From Tamarix chinensis (taxonomy: Eukaryota; Streptophyta; Magnoliopsida; Caryophyllales; Tamaricaceae), in the NCBI GenBank assembly GCA_030549775.1, contig CM060174.1, positions 68,283,566 to 68,347,565 of the forward strand: a DNA stretch of 64,000 nucleotides, given 5' to 3'. The notes below the pieces were generated by a model. It saw only the letters and a list, made by a program, of their open reading frames with translations, was not told the DNA's origin and did no database searches. The translations under genes and the position numbers were made by a program. Below are positions 12,026 through 23,444 of the stretch, piece by piece; within the stretch, counting starts at the first letter, position 1, and each line of letters starts with the position of its first letter.

Positions 12026-13790
12026 TTTTGCTACTTAATTAAAATTACATCATGTATTGTAGTGTTTCCCCGACAACGGCGCCAAAAATTGGTGTGGCCG
12101 TAGTCGGCACAATTTAAACCCTCTTATTGTGAATTGTAGCACTGGTAAATAAGGGTATCGTTCTAGGCCGGGGATTGAGATGGCTCACCTCTATTTTAAC
12201 TAGCTCAAAAATAAATAAAAATAAAAATCCTAAATAACACAAAAAATAAATAAATAAGAAAGATACTAATGGGGGTTATAAAAAATAATAGTAAAAGGAG
12301 TAAATAAAATAAAGTAAAGTAATAACAATAAAAATAATGAGAAACCCATAGATATGATAAAGATGCTAGGGAAATAAAAATATAATATTAATTTCTAAGT
12401 CAATATTTAATCGTGCGAATGAAATCAACCAAGTTGTACACCAAACGTAGGTCCATACACCTTATATTACTTACCTTAATTAATTAATACGACAACATGC
12501 CAATATTAACCCTATTAAATACAAGCAGTATAGTAGCAACAAGCGGCTCCTATATTTAACTAAATTTAATGCATTAAGTGTAATTGGAAGGCTGTCAATC
12601 TAAGTACCCAAGCTAGTACACAACGCATGTCTAGCTGTATTTCCTTTCCTTGACCCACATGTATCGAAATGTTTTACTACTTCGCTTAGAATCACAAAAC
12701 TATTAGGTGAAATGTTATCTAACGTAGCTGCAATTTATACATATAAATTCTAGTATATTCAGATGGCCACCTAGCAGGCAAATAATCCTACATTCTGTCA
12801 CTTACGAGGAAACCAGAACAAGGCATGCACCAAATAAATTATACTTGACATAATTATATATATAAATGATAGCAATTAAAATAAAGTCAAGAAACAATCT
12901 CACGAAACAAAGAAAATAAAATTATATCTCAAACCCTAATCCAAGGTTTCAATTTATTCCCTAGCAATAAATAATCAGCCAGCCATAATTATAGAATAAG
13001 TACACAAAAATATATATCTAAAATATAAATTAAAATAAGATAAAGAAATAACCGAAATTAATTTTAAATAAAAGATCAAAAATTTATTCAGATAAAAATT
13101 AATTTTATCTAAAATAAATTCTACTGGTATTAATTTTCCTCTAATTTTCTTCCTTCTCGGCGCCTTGAATTCTGTGCAATTATTCTTTTTCTTTTTCTTG
13201 ATTTCTAGCTGATGTGGGTGCTGGTTCCATCCGATGCCTTCGATGCATTGAGGCTTCAATTCATGCGCCCTGCCTTCTTTCTCTATTCCTCTCGTTAGAG
13301 TCTAATGACTCTATTTTTTTTATACGGCTCTGCTTCCCCTCTCTTGCTCCCTTCTCTCTTTTTCTGTTGTGGCTAACTGCCCTTTTATTTTTGTTTCGGG
13401 TGTCTCTCTCCACGTTAGCCCTAATGGCTCGCTCCATTCTTTCTTTGTTTCATGCGCTTTTTCTTTCTTCTTTGACTTTTCTTTTCCTTTTTGCCTTAGA
13501 GTGTGTGCAGCTCGTTTGGTTGATTCTAGTTCCAGGCCTTTACTTATTTTTTTTAATTATTTTCTTTTATTTAAAAAAACAATACCTACAAAATACAAAT
13601 AAATAAATATTAATAAATAATATTATATTCTAAATTTATTTAATTTATATCATTTTAGCTTAAATAATAACATTTGTGCAATTATTACCACTTAAGCATA
13701 AAACTATAATTATTCACCTATATTAGTTAAATAAAATACCAAAAACTAAGATTATAAGGGTATGAAATATGTCAAAATATGAACTTATCA
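12026..13790 (-). mobile_element. Athila-type gypsy 5' LTR plus primer site and short leader
   Basis: The minus strand runs from TGATAAGTTCATATTTTG (13790) to a CA at 12093, a 1698-bp LTR. PBS and about 40 nt of leader follow, down to 12026. The LTR start, the GGTATTTTATTTAACTAATA block near 13740 and the PBS are typical of Athila/Tat elements. ATGCA stands at both 13791-13795 and 12021-12025 and could be the target duplication, in which case only LTR+PBS+leader was inserted or kept. No internal coding region remains. Confidence 0.75.
12067..12084 (-). other. Primer binding site, Athila/Tat type
   Basis: The minus strand reads TGGCGCCGTTGTCGGGGA, one base from the canonical Athila primer site TGGCGCCGTTGCCGGGGA (commonly assigned to an Asp tRNA). 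It starts eight bases after the LTR end, in line with the family. Confidence 0.85.
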
Positions 13791-13795
13791 ATGCA

Positions 13796-14110
13796 CACAT
13801 TATTAGTGCATGAGTATATAAAGAGAATGGATTTATGTACTACATTTGAAATCATGTGATGCAAATTTGAGAAACTAAATAGAAACCCTTTATCAAATAT
13901 TTGGCTAATGCTAATCAAGTTCTGCTAAGGGACATTAACCAAATATAAATAATTTATTAAGGGTTTAGAGTCACTAATACTATACTACCACTATCGACGA
14001 TCTTTGCTTTTAAGTTGTCTCCAAATGTCACTCTTCCATCATCATATGGAGTTAGCTTGGATATTCAATAACCCGCCATGTGCCTTATGCATATACTTTC
14101 TAAGATCCAT
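13796..14110 (-). pseudogene. Copia protease-downstream region
   Basis: Minus-strand translation gives DDGRVTFGDNLKAKIVDSG (family form ..VTFGDN.KGKI.G.G), then LISISQIFDKGF (family form NLLSISQLCDKG). This is the segment after the DTG/DSG active site of copia protease. The active-site triplet itself is not readable. Confidence 0.75.
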
Positions 14111-15150
14111 TTGTGTCTTCTTGTTTTGAGTTTGAATCATACATAAAATCAAAAATTTCCTAGTCTAGATACCTTTTCAATGGGTTCTTATTGGGCTAGT
14201 GTTCAACTTTTTCCAGATGATCCTATTAGATACCCACACCTACTTGAATTTTGGAACAACTTTCTCATTTTTAGTGAAACCACATGATGAAGTAGCAAGA
14301 TCAAATATACCTCTCATATTCCACACAATTTCATTTTTATGAGTAAAGGTAGATTTTTGTTTTTTTTGCATGCCTACTCACAATAGAGGAATGTTTACTT
14401 TTTCCACATACATTATAATTAGTTGATGTACAAGAAGTATACACTTGATGAGAATTAGAGGATTTCACAAAGAATATCTTTGATTTTTGGCATTTTATTA
14501 CCTTTTTGCTACTATAGCCTAAGGCCTCATGGTTCTTACAATACCATTTAGCAGAAATAATAAAATTTATTTCTTCTTCACCCTTAGTGAAAGTATATTC
14601 TATCATTACAAATTTATTACATTTGATTTGTACATCAACTAAATTGAGTTGAATTTGATTTATCTTAACCCTATAATAGTAGCTTATGAATTCCTTCTAT
14701 GCATGAAATTTAATAAGCTTTTTATATTGCTCAGATTTCATAAGAAGCATGAGAGATTCAAGAAGAATATTTTATTTAAAATAAATGTGTGTTGTTCATT
14801 TAAGCAATTGATAAATTTATTTATTCTTTCTCTTTCTTTATTTAATATAATATTTTCACATGAGGAATCATACAAGACACATAAAAAATCATCATAAGAG
14901 TAGAGGGAGTCAGATTATACCTCATCGAGGTCATCACCACCATCAAAACTTGTAAAGGATGTATATATTCACTATTCCTCTCCTAAATCCATGAAAAAGA
15001 GTTTTAAAACTTCTTCCTATTAATTTTAGGGTTCACTTTCATTTTCATTGAAGGGAACCATAGTTTTCTTGGCCTCTGCCTTCCCTTATTGTTGTTGGTA
15101 TTCCCGTCATTCTATACCATTTGTTTAGATATTTTATTTCTAAATTCATA
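14111..15150 (-). pseudogene. Copia gag-protease linker, decayed
   Basis: A minus-strand open frame at 14337-14606 (89 codons) includes VCGKSKHSSIVSRHAKK, resembling a degraded C..CGK.GH.S..C zinc-knuckle stretch. The rest is low-complexity and shows no motif. It sits between gag and protease of the copia element. Confidence 0.45.
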
Positions 15151-15159
15151 GAAATCTTA

Positions 15160-15230
15160 GATGAAATTCTTGGCTTTTACACAGTTGTGGCATTTGATAT
15201 TATTATTCATGTCTTATTTTCTAGGCTTCT
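15160..15230 (-). pseudogene. Copia gag zinc knuckle
   Basis: The minus strand reads NNNIKCHNCVKAKNFI, a degraded CX2CX4HX4C nucleocapsid knuckle (family form IKC.NCGK.GHF...C). The His and last Cys are lost. It follows gag in the expected order. Confidence 0.6.
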
Positions 15231-15439
15231 TTGTGTTTCTTTAAGATGTCTTTCCCATTCTTACTTTTCTCCCTCTTCTTGACTGAAAGAAACTTTTGAA
15301 TTAAGTGGTTATGAAAGCCAATTCCTTATCATCCATGGGTGATTCCTCTTCAGCTTCCAACCTTCCTTTTCATCCATTCCTTCAATTAATTCTTGCTATT
15401 TGGAGATGGTGGAAGCTTTTAGAGCTAAAGGGTTGTTTT

Positions 15440-16075
15440 TTCTTTCATCCAATCCTTGTTCTTTTTTTGATTGATGAATTCTCGAAGATTTCTTCAATGA
15501 TCATATTCATTAAATCTCTATATTCTTCAATGGTTGTTACCTAAGGACTACATTATTTTGTAATACCTTTTTATATCTTTCTCACTTTCTCTTCTTTAGT
15601 GATTTCCTTCCCACATGGCTTTAAGATTTTTAATAATAAAAAAGAACTTGTTGCTAAAGTTGTTGATGCTTTCACCTTCAAATAAAGAGTTCATACTATT
15701 TGTTCCTTCACTTTCTTTATCCCTTCATGAGTGCAAACGAGCTTATCCCATATATAATTTGTGGTGGAGCATGATTAGATGCCATAGTTCTCTTTTACCA
15801 TGGCTACATTAAATAGTAATGATGGATTTATCATTAAGTGTGAGCTTTCTCTTTTTTGTATCCATGAGCTCATTCCTTGCTTTCTCCACTCGTTAATCAT
15901 TGATCTACTTTTGATTGGATATTTAATGATGATTGAACACATTTCATAGTCTTGTGGCTTGATGAAGAGCATCATTATGTTCTTTTAGTAGATGAATTTC
16001 TTACCATTAAGTAGAGTTGGTTTTGTGGAGGAAAAGTCTTCATTTAGTCTAATGGAATCCATTCGGCTCATAGAT
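15440..16075 (-). pseudogene. Copia gag (UBN2-type) remnant
   Basis: The minus strand starts near 16065 with MDSIRLNEDFSSTKPTLLNG, then LLNGKKFIY.KN.MMLF (family form L.G.NY..WK.RM..F). It continues through WDKLVCTHEGIKKVKEQIV (family form W..L...HEGT..VK), EGESINNFSNKFF, LKAM and TTIEEYRDLMNMIIEEI (family form TAIEEAKDL..L.L.EL). It would form the particle that packages RNA. Frameshifts and stops disable it. Confidence 0.85.
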
Positions 16076-16080
16076 CTTTT

Positions 16081-17720
16081 TCTCCTCAAATTATTAAATA
16101 ATTTATATGACGCCCAAGTTTTTATACTAATTGGATGGAACTTAGAGGAATAATAGAAATTGAATGATTGTAATAGTATATGAATAATTACAAAGTAAAT
16201 TATGTTGAAAAGTTGTTTAACAAATGCTTGGGGAGTTTATTTATATAGCTCACCCTCATCGGGTAGCCGTTTGATATGAAATAGCCAAAACATTATAACA
16301 CCCCATGGGAAAAAATGAAAACTTATTATTCACCATTTAATCAATTTGGGAAAATCACTCAATCGGTTGTTTGAGCAGTACTTTGGTGTATCAAACCAAT
16401 CAACTAAAGATGTTCAGATTTGAGATGGGAAAGTTATAATTACACAAAGTAGTTGATTTGTTGTACACAATTAGTCCTATGAACATATATGAATATTATA
16501 ATAGTTTATTAAATAATTTGATGTGTCCTTTAGACTAGCTAATTGGTTAGCTCAAACCAACCATTGAGTTCTAAACCAGCCAATCAATTTAGAAAAACCA
16601 GTCGATGAGTTTAAATAGTGACAAATGAGTTTCTATAGGAGCATAACCTATAGACTTAAAACCAATTGATTGGCTAAGTGAAACAATTTAATGATTTTAA
16701 ATAGAGGGAAATGGTTGTCTATAGGATCGAAATCCATGGACTTGTTTCTCAAACAAGTTGACCACTTTCCAAACTACTCAATCAATTTAGTAAATTTAGT
16801 TGATGATTTAAATAGAGATAAATGGGCTTTTGTAGGAGCAAAACCTATAATCTAATTGTTAAAACCATTCATTTAGTTTCCAAACTAGCATATTAGTTAT
16901 TCTAAAGTAGTCAGTCGATCAATTTGAGTTTAACTTGTTCAATGCTCCTTGTTTATACTAAACTAGTTGATCGATCTTGAGGCTAGTTGATTAGTTCTAA
17001 CTGAAACCAAACAATTTTAAAATGGTTTAGAATTGAAATCATATTATGTGAGTTCAATTCAAGTATTTAAAAAAAATAAAGACTTTTGATCAAAATCTGA
17101 CATTGCTCAACCTAGCTCTTTATAACAAACCTAAGACATAGAAACATGATCCTTAAACCTCAAGTCTTGGTAATCTTCCCACAAACATCTCTTTTTTATT
17201 TGAAATTTGATTGCTACTTAAGTTTACACTTGAGATATGATTTAAGTGAGTGTGATTTGGTCTCTTTGTTTATCAATCATAGTTCATGTACACTTAAATA
17301 AATATATTAGCTCTTTAATCCTATTTATCATCATAAAAACAAAGTTAAAAACATTATTTTACCTATGAGTTTAATATCATGCGTTGTGATAATTATTTCT
17401 TATTTGTTAGTTATTTTATAAATTTTATGATGAAAATGATAACATATGTATTTTAGAAAAGATTGGATATTTGAGATATCTATAAGATATTTTTGAAGGA
17501 CTGAGTTATTTTGATTATTTGACTTTAACTACTTAGTTCTGAATAATTAGAATTAATGGACTAAGTTGGAAATGAATTGTTTGTTAAGGGATTATGGGAA
17601 TGGTTGTAATACTATATAGGCAATTTAACTCTAATTCTAGGTAATTACTAGTTTAATCTAACCTTAACAATAGATTATTACTATTTTAATATTAACTAAT
17701 TCCCTAGCCTAGGTTTTGAA
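16081..17720. other. Upstream flank or 5' LTR region of the copia element; internal ~100-bp repeats
   Basis: No coding motif. Three diverged copies of a ~52-bp block (16601-16652, 16690-16741, 16800-16855) share TTTAAATAG, AAATG and TAGGA spacing at ~100-bp intervals. They are surrounded by many variants of CAATTGATTGG and AGTCGAT. Such repeats are common in LTR and promoter regions of copia elements, and the position fits its 5' LTR. I could not place the LTR ends. Confidence 0.45.
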
Positions 17721-18173
17721 TGTTAGAAAAAAATTTAGGCCTATGCCAAACTTGTTAAAAAGAACCCAATATCATATATAAGATAGATGAGGTTCCATCA
17801 TTAATCTAATTTGTAATTGGAGTGACGCACTAAATTTCTTATATATTGGTATAATTCCCTCTTATTTATCAATATGGGGTTTGTTCACACTCAAAAATCC
17901 TCCCCTTAATCTAAATAACATATATCATCCCTCTTACATTAAACAACTTTCATTCGTCATTTCTTGGATACTTGCTTAGATTTTGACACCAATTGTTGGG
18001 AATAAAACTAGGCCTATGCCAAGTTATATAAGGAAAGCTCAATGCCATATATAAGGCTAGTGAGATTTCATCCTAAAACTAAATAGTATTACTTGGAGTA
18101 TCCCACTAGACATATTATATATTGTTTTAATTTCTTCTTATTTATTAATGTGAGATTTTATTTGCACCCAACA
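17721..18173 (-). mobile_element. TRIM (miniature LTR retrotransposon)
   Basis: Two ~178-bp direct repeats (17721-17897 and 17994-18173) share AGGCCTATGCCAA, CCATATATAAG and a GAGTGAC/GAGTATC-CACTA segment. They flank only ~96 bp. On the minus strand the 17994-18173 copy starts TGTTGGGTGC and ends CCCAACA. It is followed by TTGGTGTCAAAATC (17979-17992), a degenerate initiator-Met primer site. A purine run AAGGGGAGGA (17898-17907, minus) abuts the other LTR as polypurine tract. Flanks TTGAA (17716-17720) and TTTAA (18174-18178) match at 4 of 5 bases. There is no coding capacity, as expected of TRIMs. Confidence 0.8.
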
Positions 18174-18880
18174 TTTAAACTCAATCATAATCCTAAACCT
18201 AAAATTATTTTCTTTTTCCCTTTTTTTCTTCTCCCTCCTGACCTTCTTTCTATTTATTATTCTTTTTTTCCTTAGGTCATTCTATCTTCTCTTAACCAAG
18301 TTCCATCTTCCAAATTTACAACATAAACCTACCTTTCCTACATTCATCACCACCACCATCAAGTCCCTCAACTCTTTGGATGTCTACTTTGAACTCTTAT
18401 CCAAACAAATCCTCCAATTGTGCCTCAACCCCTTCCCTACCTTACTTCTACCCCCTCCCCACCACCTACACAATCTATTCCATTTATACCCTCCAATCTC
18501 TCACAATAACTCATTTATGTGCCTAATTTCACCTTCATTAACCACTTTTATCCCATGAATCTCTACATAATTTATAAAACCCTACAAAACTCAATCCTTA
18601 TTAGAACTAATAACCCACAAAACTCACCCTTAGTGGAGTTAACATCTCACTAAAATCTCTCCTAAACTGTGTCACAACCTCAAAAACTGACTCATGTCTC
18701 ACCCAATTTAGCTTAGCTGCATCAAATCTTGACATAGATGACCATCAAGTTACATCAAACCCCCGCACCAACACCACCCTATCTATACCACTTCTCCATG
18801 CCAAAGCCCCTTCTAGATTCCTTGATGCAACAACATCCCTACTTGCATTAAGAGTCCATGATGCTCCCCCTTGTTGCATC
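18174..18880 (+). other. C/T-rich stretch, possible 5' leader and gag start of the plus-strand gypsy element
   Basis: This stretch is C/T-rich and AT-rich with no firm motif. Its position just upstream of the gag at 18.9 kb on the same strand suggests leader or N-terminal gag sequence. Repeated GATGCAAC/TTGCATC words near 18.8 kb are unexplained. Confidence 0.35.
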
Positions 18881-18889
18881 AAATTTGAT

Positions 18890-19128
18890 ATTTTGATTAG
18901 GCTTTAGAGGTAGATAAGATAATTCTCTAGGGGCTTTGAAGATTAGCATAGTATCTTATTTTCTTTATTAAGTTGCAGACTCCTGGTAAGCAGGCTATTA
19001 TGCACAAGGATGAATGCTACTGTCCTATAAAGACTTCAAGACAAAGATCTAAATAAAGTTTTATCCTAAAACTTTAAGAATAATAAACTTAATGGTTTTA
19101 TGTAGCTGACCTAGGGGAGCAAAAGTAT
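18890..19128 (+). pseudogene. Gypsy (Tekay-like) gag remnant, 5' part, cut by the CACTA element
   Basis: The DNA from about 18960 to 19125 aligns with the reverse complement of 44770-44930 (gag of another element). Shared blocks include AAGTTTTATC, the TTAAGAAT region and TAG(C/T)TGACCTAGGGGAGCA. The last encodes the conserved LTQGS stretch of gypsy gag. The match resumes at 39363 after the CACTA transposon, which shows the two parts were one gene. Confidence 0.75.
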
Positions 19129-19600
19129 CACTGTAGAAAACTAGGATATTAATGACTAACAAATTTCGTCGTTAATGGCCAAAATTTGGTTGCTAATGTC
19201 AATAGCAACCAAAAAAATTGTTGGTCGTCGGTGGTCATTATTGCTCCCTCGCTAAAACCTTTAACAACCAACCAAAATTTGTTGGCTGCTAAAGCAATAG
19301 CGATGGAATATAATGTTGGTCGCTAAAGTAATAACAACGATATATAATGTTGGTCGCTAAAGAATTAGCGACAGCTTATAATATTGGTCGCTATAAGCAA
19401 TAGTAACAATGTATAATGTTTGTTGGTATAAACAATAGCGACAAAAAAAATATATCATCATAAATAATATTAACGATCAATTTTTTTTGTAATTAAATAA
19501 ATAAAAAATTATCACAACAATACCGACTAATTTTTTTCTTCACTACTAAAATCCATTTATTATTAGCGACATAATTTATGGGTCACAAATGCCATAATTA
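19129..19600. repeat. CACTA left end with sub-terminal repeats
   Basis: From 19150 to 19450 variants of TTGGTCGCTAAAG and AGCAATAGCGAC recur about every 40-60 bp, in both orientations. In En/Spm-type elements such repeats bind the element-encoded transposase. The mirrored set lies at 39185-39359. Confidence 0.8.
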
Positions 19601-21635
19601 TATATTAAAGAATATAATTGGCATTCCAACATTTTTCTCAAACCCTACACCTATATATATATATATATATTAATCTTCTTAATCCTTGTACCTGTATCCA
19701 TATATATCCCTTTTCACACGTGGATATAATTTTCTAAGTGCCTGCCTACAAACATTCAACTAAATATTCATACAAATAGTTTGTACTTAATGTATGGTAT
19801 AACAAATATTTGATCAAATATAAATATATTACAAAAGAACTACAGGATGTCATTGCATTATACAAATATCACGATAAGCAGCCACCTAAAAATTAATCGT
19901 TCTATTCACCAAGCCTAATAGACTAAGTCAGCTTGTCAAAATGAGTTGGATCTGCAACAACAAAAATATGAAAATAATAATTAATATAAGTATCAAATTA
20001 ACAATGACATATCATATCAAAAGAAAAAAGAAAAACCATACCAAACAATAAAAGTGAGTCGTTTTTCTTGCATTTTTCATTAGGACAATTGTTATCTATC
20101 ATTTTATATACTGTTGATATGATGATGTGTTTATATATATTCATGGTTGCAAGTGTTATAGGGAAACTTGTGGCTATGAAACTCTTCAAAGCCAAGAAAG
20201 GAGTTATATGTTAACAAAGTTAATCAATATTACATTGCAAGACTTAAAGTAATACATATACAGGTATGTTAATGAATTGATTATTTAATTTTATTTTGTT
20301 TAATTGATTAAAAATTTTAGATCAATATCCTACATTGACAAAGTTGTTTTTTTCTATTATGCATACTGGAATATGGCTTCTTCTATCTAATGTTGATAAG
20401 ACCAAACTAGATAGTATAAAGCTAATGCTTTCTTTTGATATTAAGTATATTTTTTTAGTGATTTCATCTAACAATAAGTAGAGTTTTCATATAAGTTTAC
20501 TTTTTAAATTCAACCCATTAGACTAATTAGCTACTATTATGTTATGAAACTAATTTCAGAAGTCAAAGGATGAGAGAAGACCAAAACGGCATTATTTAGG
20601 AAATTTGGGGGATGTTCAATAAGGGTCTTCAAGTTAAGAATGATTATTATCATAATTTTTTATTTATTTTTTATTATATTAGTTTAATATAATTTATTAT
20701 AAAATATTCACTACATTTTAGGCATATGATATAGTTGTATGCATACTAAAACCCTTCCCCACTCCCTAAAGAGAAAAGAAGACAATGAGCAGTTCTGATC
20801 CATTTTTTTAATAAAAAACTCTATATAACCTTTATGGTTTAAAATTTAGGATATTTATAGCATTCAAAAAAGCAAGCATGAATTTTAAGGCTCATATGTG
20901 ATGGAATTCATGATGACAACAACACCACAAGGGTGCTTCAGAAAAACTATGGCATTTGTTCTTTGCTACCTTAGCATAATAGTAATATTGGCCTTTCAAA
21001 ATGTTTATATTTTCATTCCAATAATTTATGCCTTCTTTGTTCCATAAATTTAAAATAATTATACAGTGGAAATATGTTACTAGGAAAAGAAAAAGCATAG
21101 ATACATAAGAAAGAATATAGTATCTACTGCTTTAAACATACTTAACTCAAAATTTGATCCTATTTTTCAGATTTGTCATATATCTATATAATGCTCTTGG
21201 AGTTACAACGTGATTAATGTAGCAAGATCCCAATCTTAAATTAACTTGACATTAATGGGAGAAGTGTACCAATTTGACATGTTATAGCATAGGAGCTCAA
21301 AAGATGAGATCAAATTATTTATTGACATCAAAGATGAGAAGTGTACCAATTGTCATATATATTAGAGATAGAAAAAGATTGTAAAAACAGTTACAAAAAA
21401 TCAATGATACATTAATTGTAAAACCTTTTATTAAAAATAAACACCAATGTCTCTTTGATGAAAAAATCTTATTGGGAAAACAACTACTCATTAATAGAAA
21501 ACTAATAATCATATATAGGGTTTAACCACTCTAAAATATAGTAAACTATTCTATAGTGTAACATAAGAAAATGAAACATATTTCATGATCATCTACAAAC
21601 TAATTTTCGATTACACCTGAAACCTACATGTGAGA

Positions 21636-21668
<33 letters not shown>

Positions 21669-21881
21669 AGACCTAAAGCTTACTTTAAGATAATAACCAA
21701 ATAATAGTTAAATATATTTTTTTTTGATAAATTAGGAGTTTTATTAAAAATAGGGAAAGATGTTTCCTTCTCACCATAAACCATTTCCACCACATTCTTG
21801 GAAGATTCTGGAAATCATGGTTAATCATTTCCCTAGGCAAATTCACTATAAAACTTTCATGCACCATAAACCATACAGGAT
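19601..21881. other. Left interior of the CACTA element
   Basis: About 2.3 kb of AT-rich sequence with short chance open frames only. There is an AT microsatellite at about 19653-19670 and a TA/TATG run near 21638-21665. I found no transposase DDE or zinc-finger motif. Confidence 0.5.
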
Positions 21882-22149
21882 AAAGGTGAAATACCCCAAA
21901 ATTCTAATTCTAGGAATTATGGCTAAATAAGAATTTATTAGAGAGATTAATTAAATACATTATTTTATTAAAATTAAGGGGAATTAATTAAGGCAATATA
22001 AGGAGAAAATAATAAATAAATTATTTAGGAAAATTTTGATATTTTACTAATAAACATGGAAGTTAGGAAAAATTTGTCCAAAATAGCCCAAATTAATCAA
22101 AGAAGGAATTAATTATTATTTTCTAAGTATTGTTATTTTAAATAACCTA

Positions 22150-23215
22150 AAAATTCCAAAATACCCAACCCACCTATTTTTCCTTTTTTTTCTTTCTTTT
22201 CATTTCTTTTTCTCCCTCTTTTCCTCTTTTTCTTTTCTTCCTCTCTTTCCCTTTTCATTTTTTCCTTCTTCCCCCCGACTTGAGCCAGCCCGCCCACATC
22301 GCACAGCTTCCTTCCCTCCTTGCACGTCCCAGACCCACGCGACCAACCCCCCTCACATGTCGCCCAAACCGCCCGGCCAAGCAGCCCTTTTTCCTTTTCT
22401 TTTCTTTCCCCTGGACCCAAGATCCACCCCTTTCCCTCTTCTTCTTCTCCTAAGCGGCCTGCACCCCAACCCTGCAACCTTACACCTGCCGGGAACCACC
22501 TACATCGTCCGGCCATCCTCCCCTCCCTCTCTAGTTTCTCTCCTTCACAAATTCAGCCCCAACCAACCCTTTTCCTCTCTCTCGAGCACCCTGCTCTTTT
22601 CCCTTTCCCTCTTCACTCAACTTTGTGGCCCTTCCATGGCAGCACCGCCTCGACTGCCACAACCGGGGACATGCCTGACACCTGTGCCTCCCTTGTCTTC
22701 TTCCCCTTGTCATTGCCTACCCAATAGACTTATAAATACCTAATAGGATGCCTTAAATTGGTGTTTGATTTTGAAACCCAAAAATTGCCCCTTCTTGCTG
22801 CCCCCCTTTCAGACGAGAAATCCACCGCCGCTGCCCATCGCCGCCAACCAAAACACCCCTAGAACTGTGCCTGCACCACCCTCTACCTAACTAAACCCTC
22901 CTTGTCCCTCGATTTTCCCTACATAAGCCACCCTGGCCATGTAAAGTTTCCTTCCCAATCAACCCCTCCTCAACCCCTATCGCCCTTCTCATCGCCGCCC
23001 ACCGCCAATTCCACCACCACTAACGCCATCTCTACCCTGAAAACATCTAGGGGAGCCTCCTCTACCTCCCCACACCTCCCTTTCTCCCTGCCTCCTTCTC
23101 CTCCTCCCTCTTTTCTCCTCCTTCCACCACCTCTAATCCCCACATCCTCCGCCGGTGCTACCATTGTCCTTAGGTGGTTCTCTAACCTTCACAAACCTTA
23201 AACCCATTTTGTACA
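22150..23215 (+). promoter_or_regulatory. LTR D U3 C/T-rich tract and TATA box
   Basis: A pyrimidine-rich, locally GC-rich tract precedes TATAAATA at 22731-22738. LTR B has the same arrangement with TATAAAAA at 33120-33127. Transcription should begin about 30 bases downstream, making everything from about 22.76 kb on R-U5. The long overlapping open frames on both strands here (for example 22320-22727 plus, 22133-22516 minus) come from base composition and are Pro/Ser-rich or Lys/Glu/Gly-rich. Confidence 0.6.
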
Positions 23216-23411
23216 AGTATTAGTTATTCTTATAAATTTAATGGTATTATCTATATAATTATTATTATTATTATTATTAATGCCATTATTATCATTATTA
23301 TTATTAATTAACCTATTCTTGGAAATATTTCTTACTAATGATACTACTAATGGAGATCTACAATTTTAGTATTATCATGATAACCCTTATTATTATTATT
23401 ATCCTTATCCA

Positions 23412-23444
<33 letters not shown>
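23216..23444. repeat. (ATT)n-rich microsatellite in LTR D
   Basis: Long runs of ATT/TTA triplets. The same kind of tract occurs at 33660-33720 and 33840-34260 in LTR B and at 29957-30480 in the rest of D. It served as the landing site of the palindrome (target ATTAC). Confidence 0.85.

Larger units (their letters stand above)
9690..16080 (-). mobile_element. Decayed Ty1/copia retrotransposon
   Basis: On the minus strand the copia order gag, zinc knuckle, protease, gag-pre-integrase, integrase, RT and RNase H is preserved from 16.08 down to 9.69 kb. Integrase before RT is what separates copia from gypsy. All domains contain stops, and the YVDD part of RT is deleted. An Athila-type LTR (12093-13790) and a piece of repeat R (about 11865-12010) interrupt it between protease and gag-pre-integrase. 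LTR borders were not found with confidence. Confidence 0.8.

Noticed and set aside
13214..13606. 130-codon frame on the plus strand
   Set aside because: It lies antisense inside the Athila-type LTR, is Leu/Phe/Ser-rich and has no motif.
22133..23201. Several overlapping open frames of 60-135 codons on both strands
   Set aside because: They lie in a C/T-rich, GC-rich LTR U3 tract. The peptides are low-complexity and the frames are not conserved in LTR B, so they are compositional shadows.
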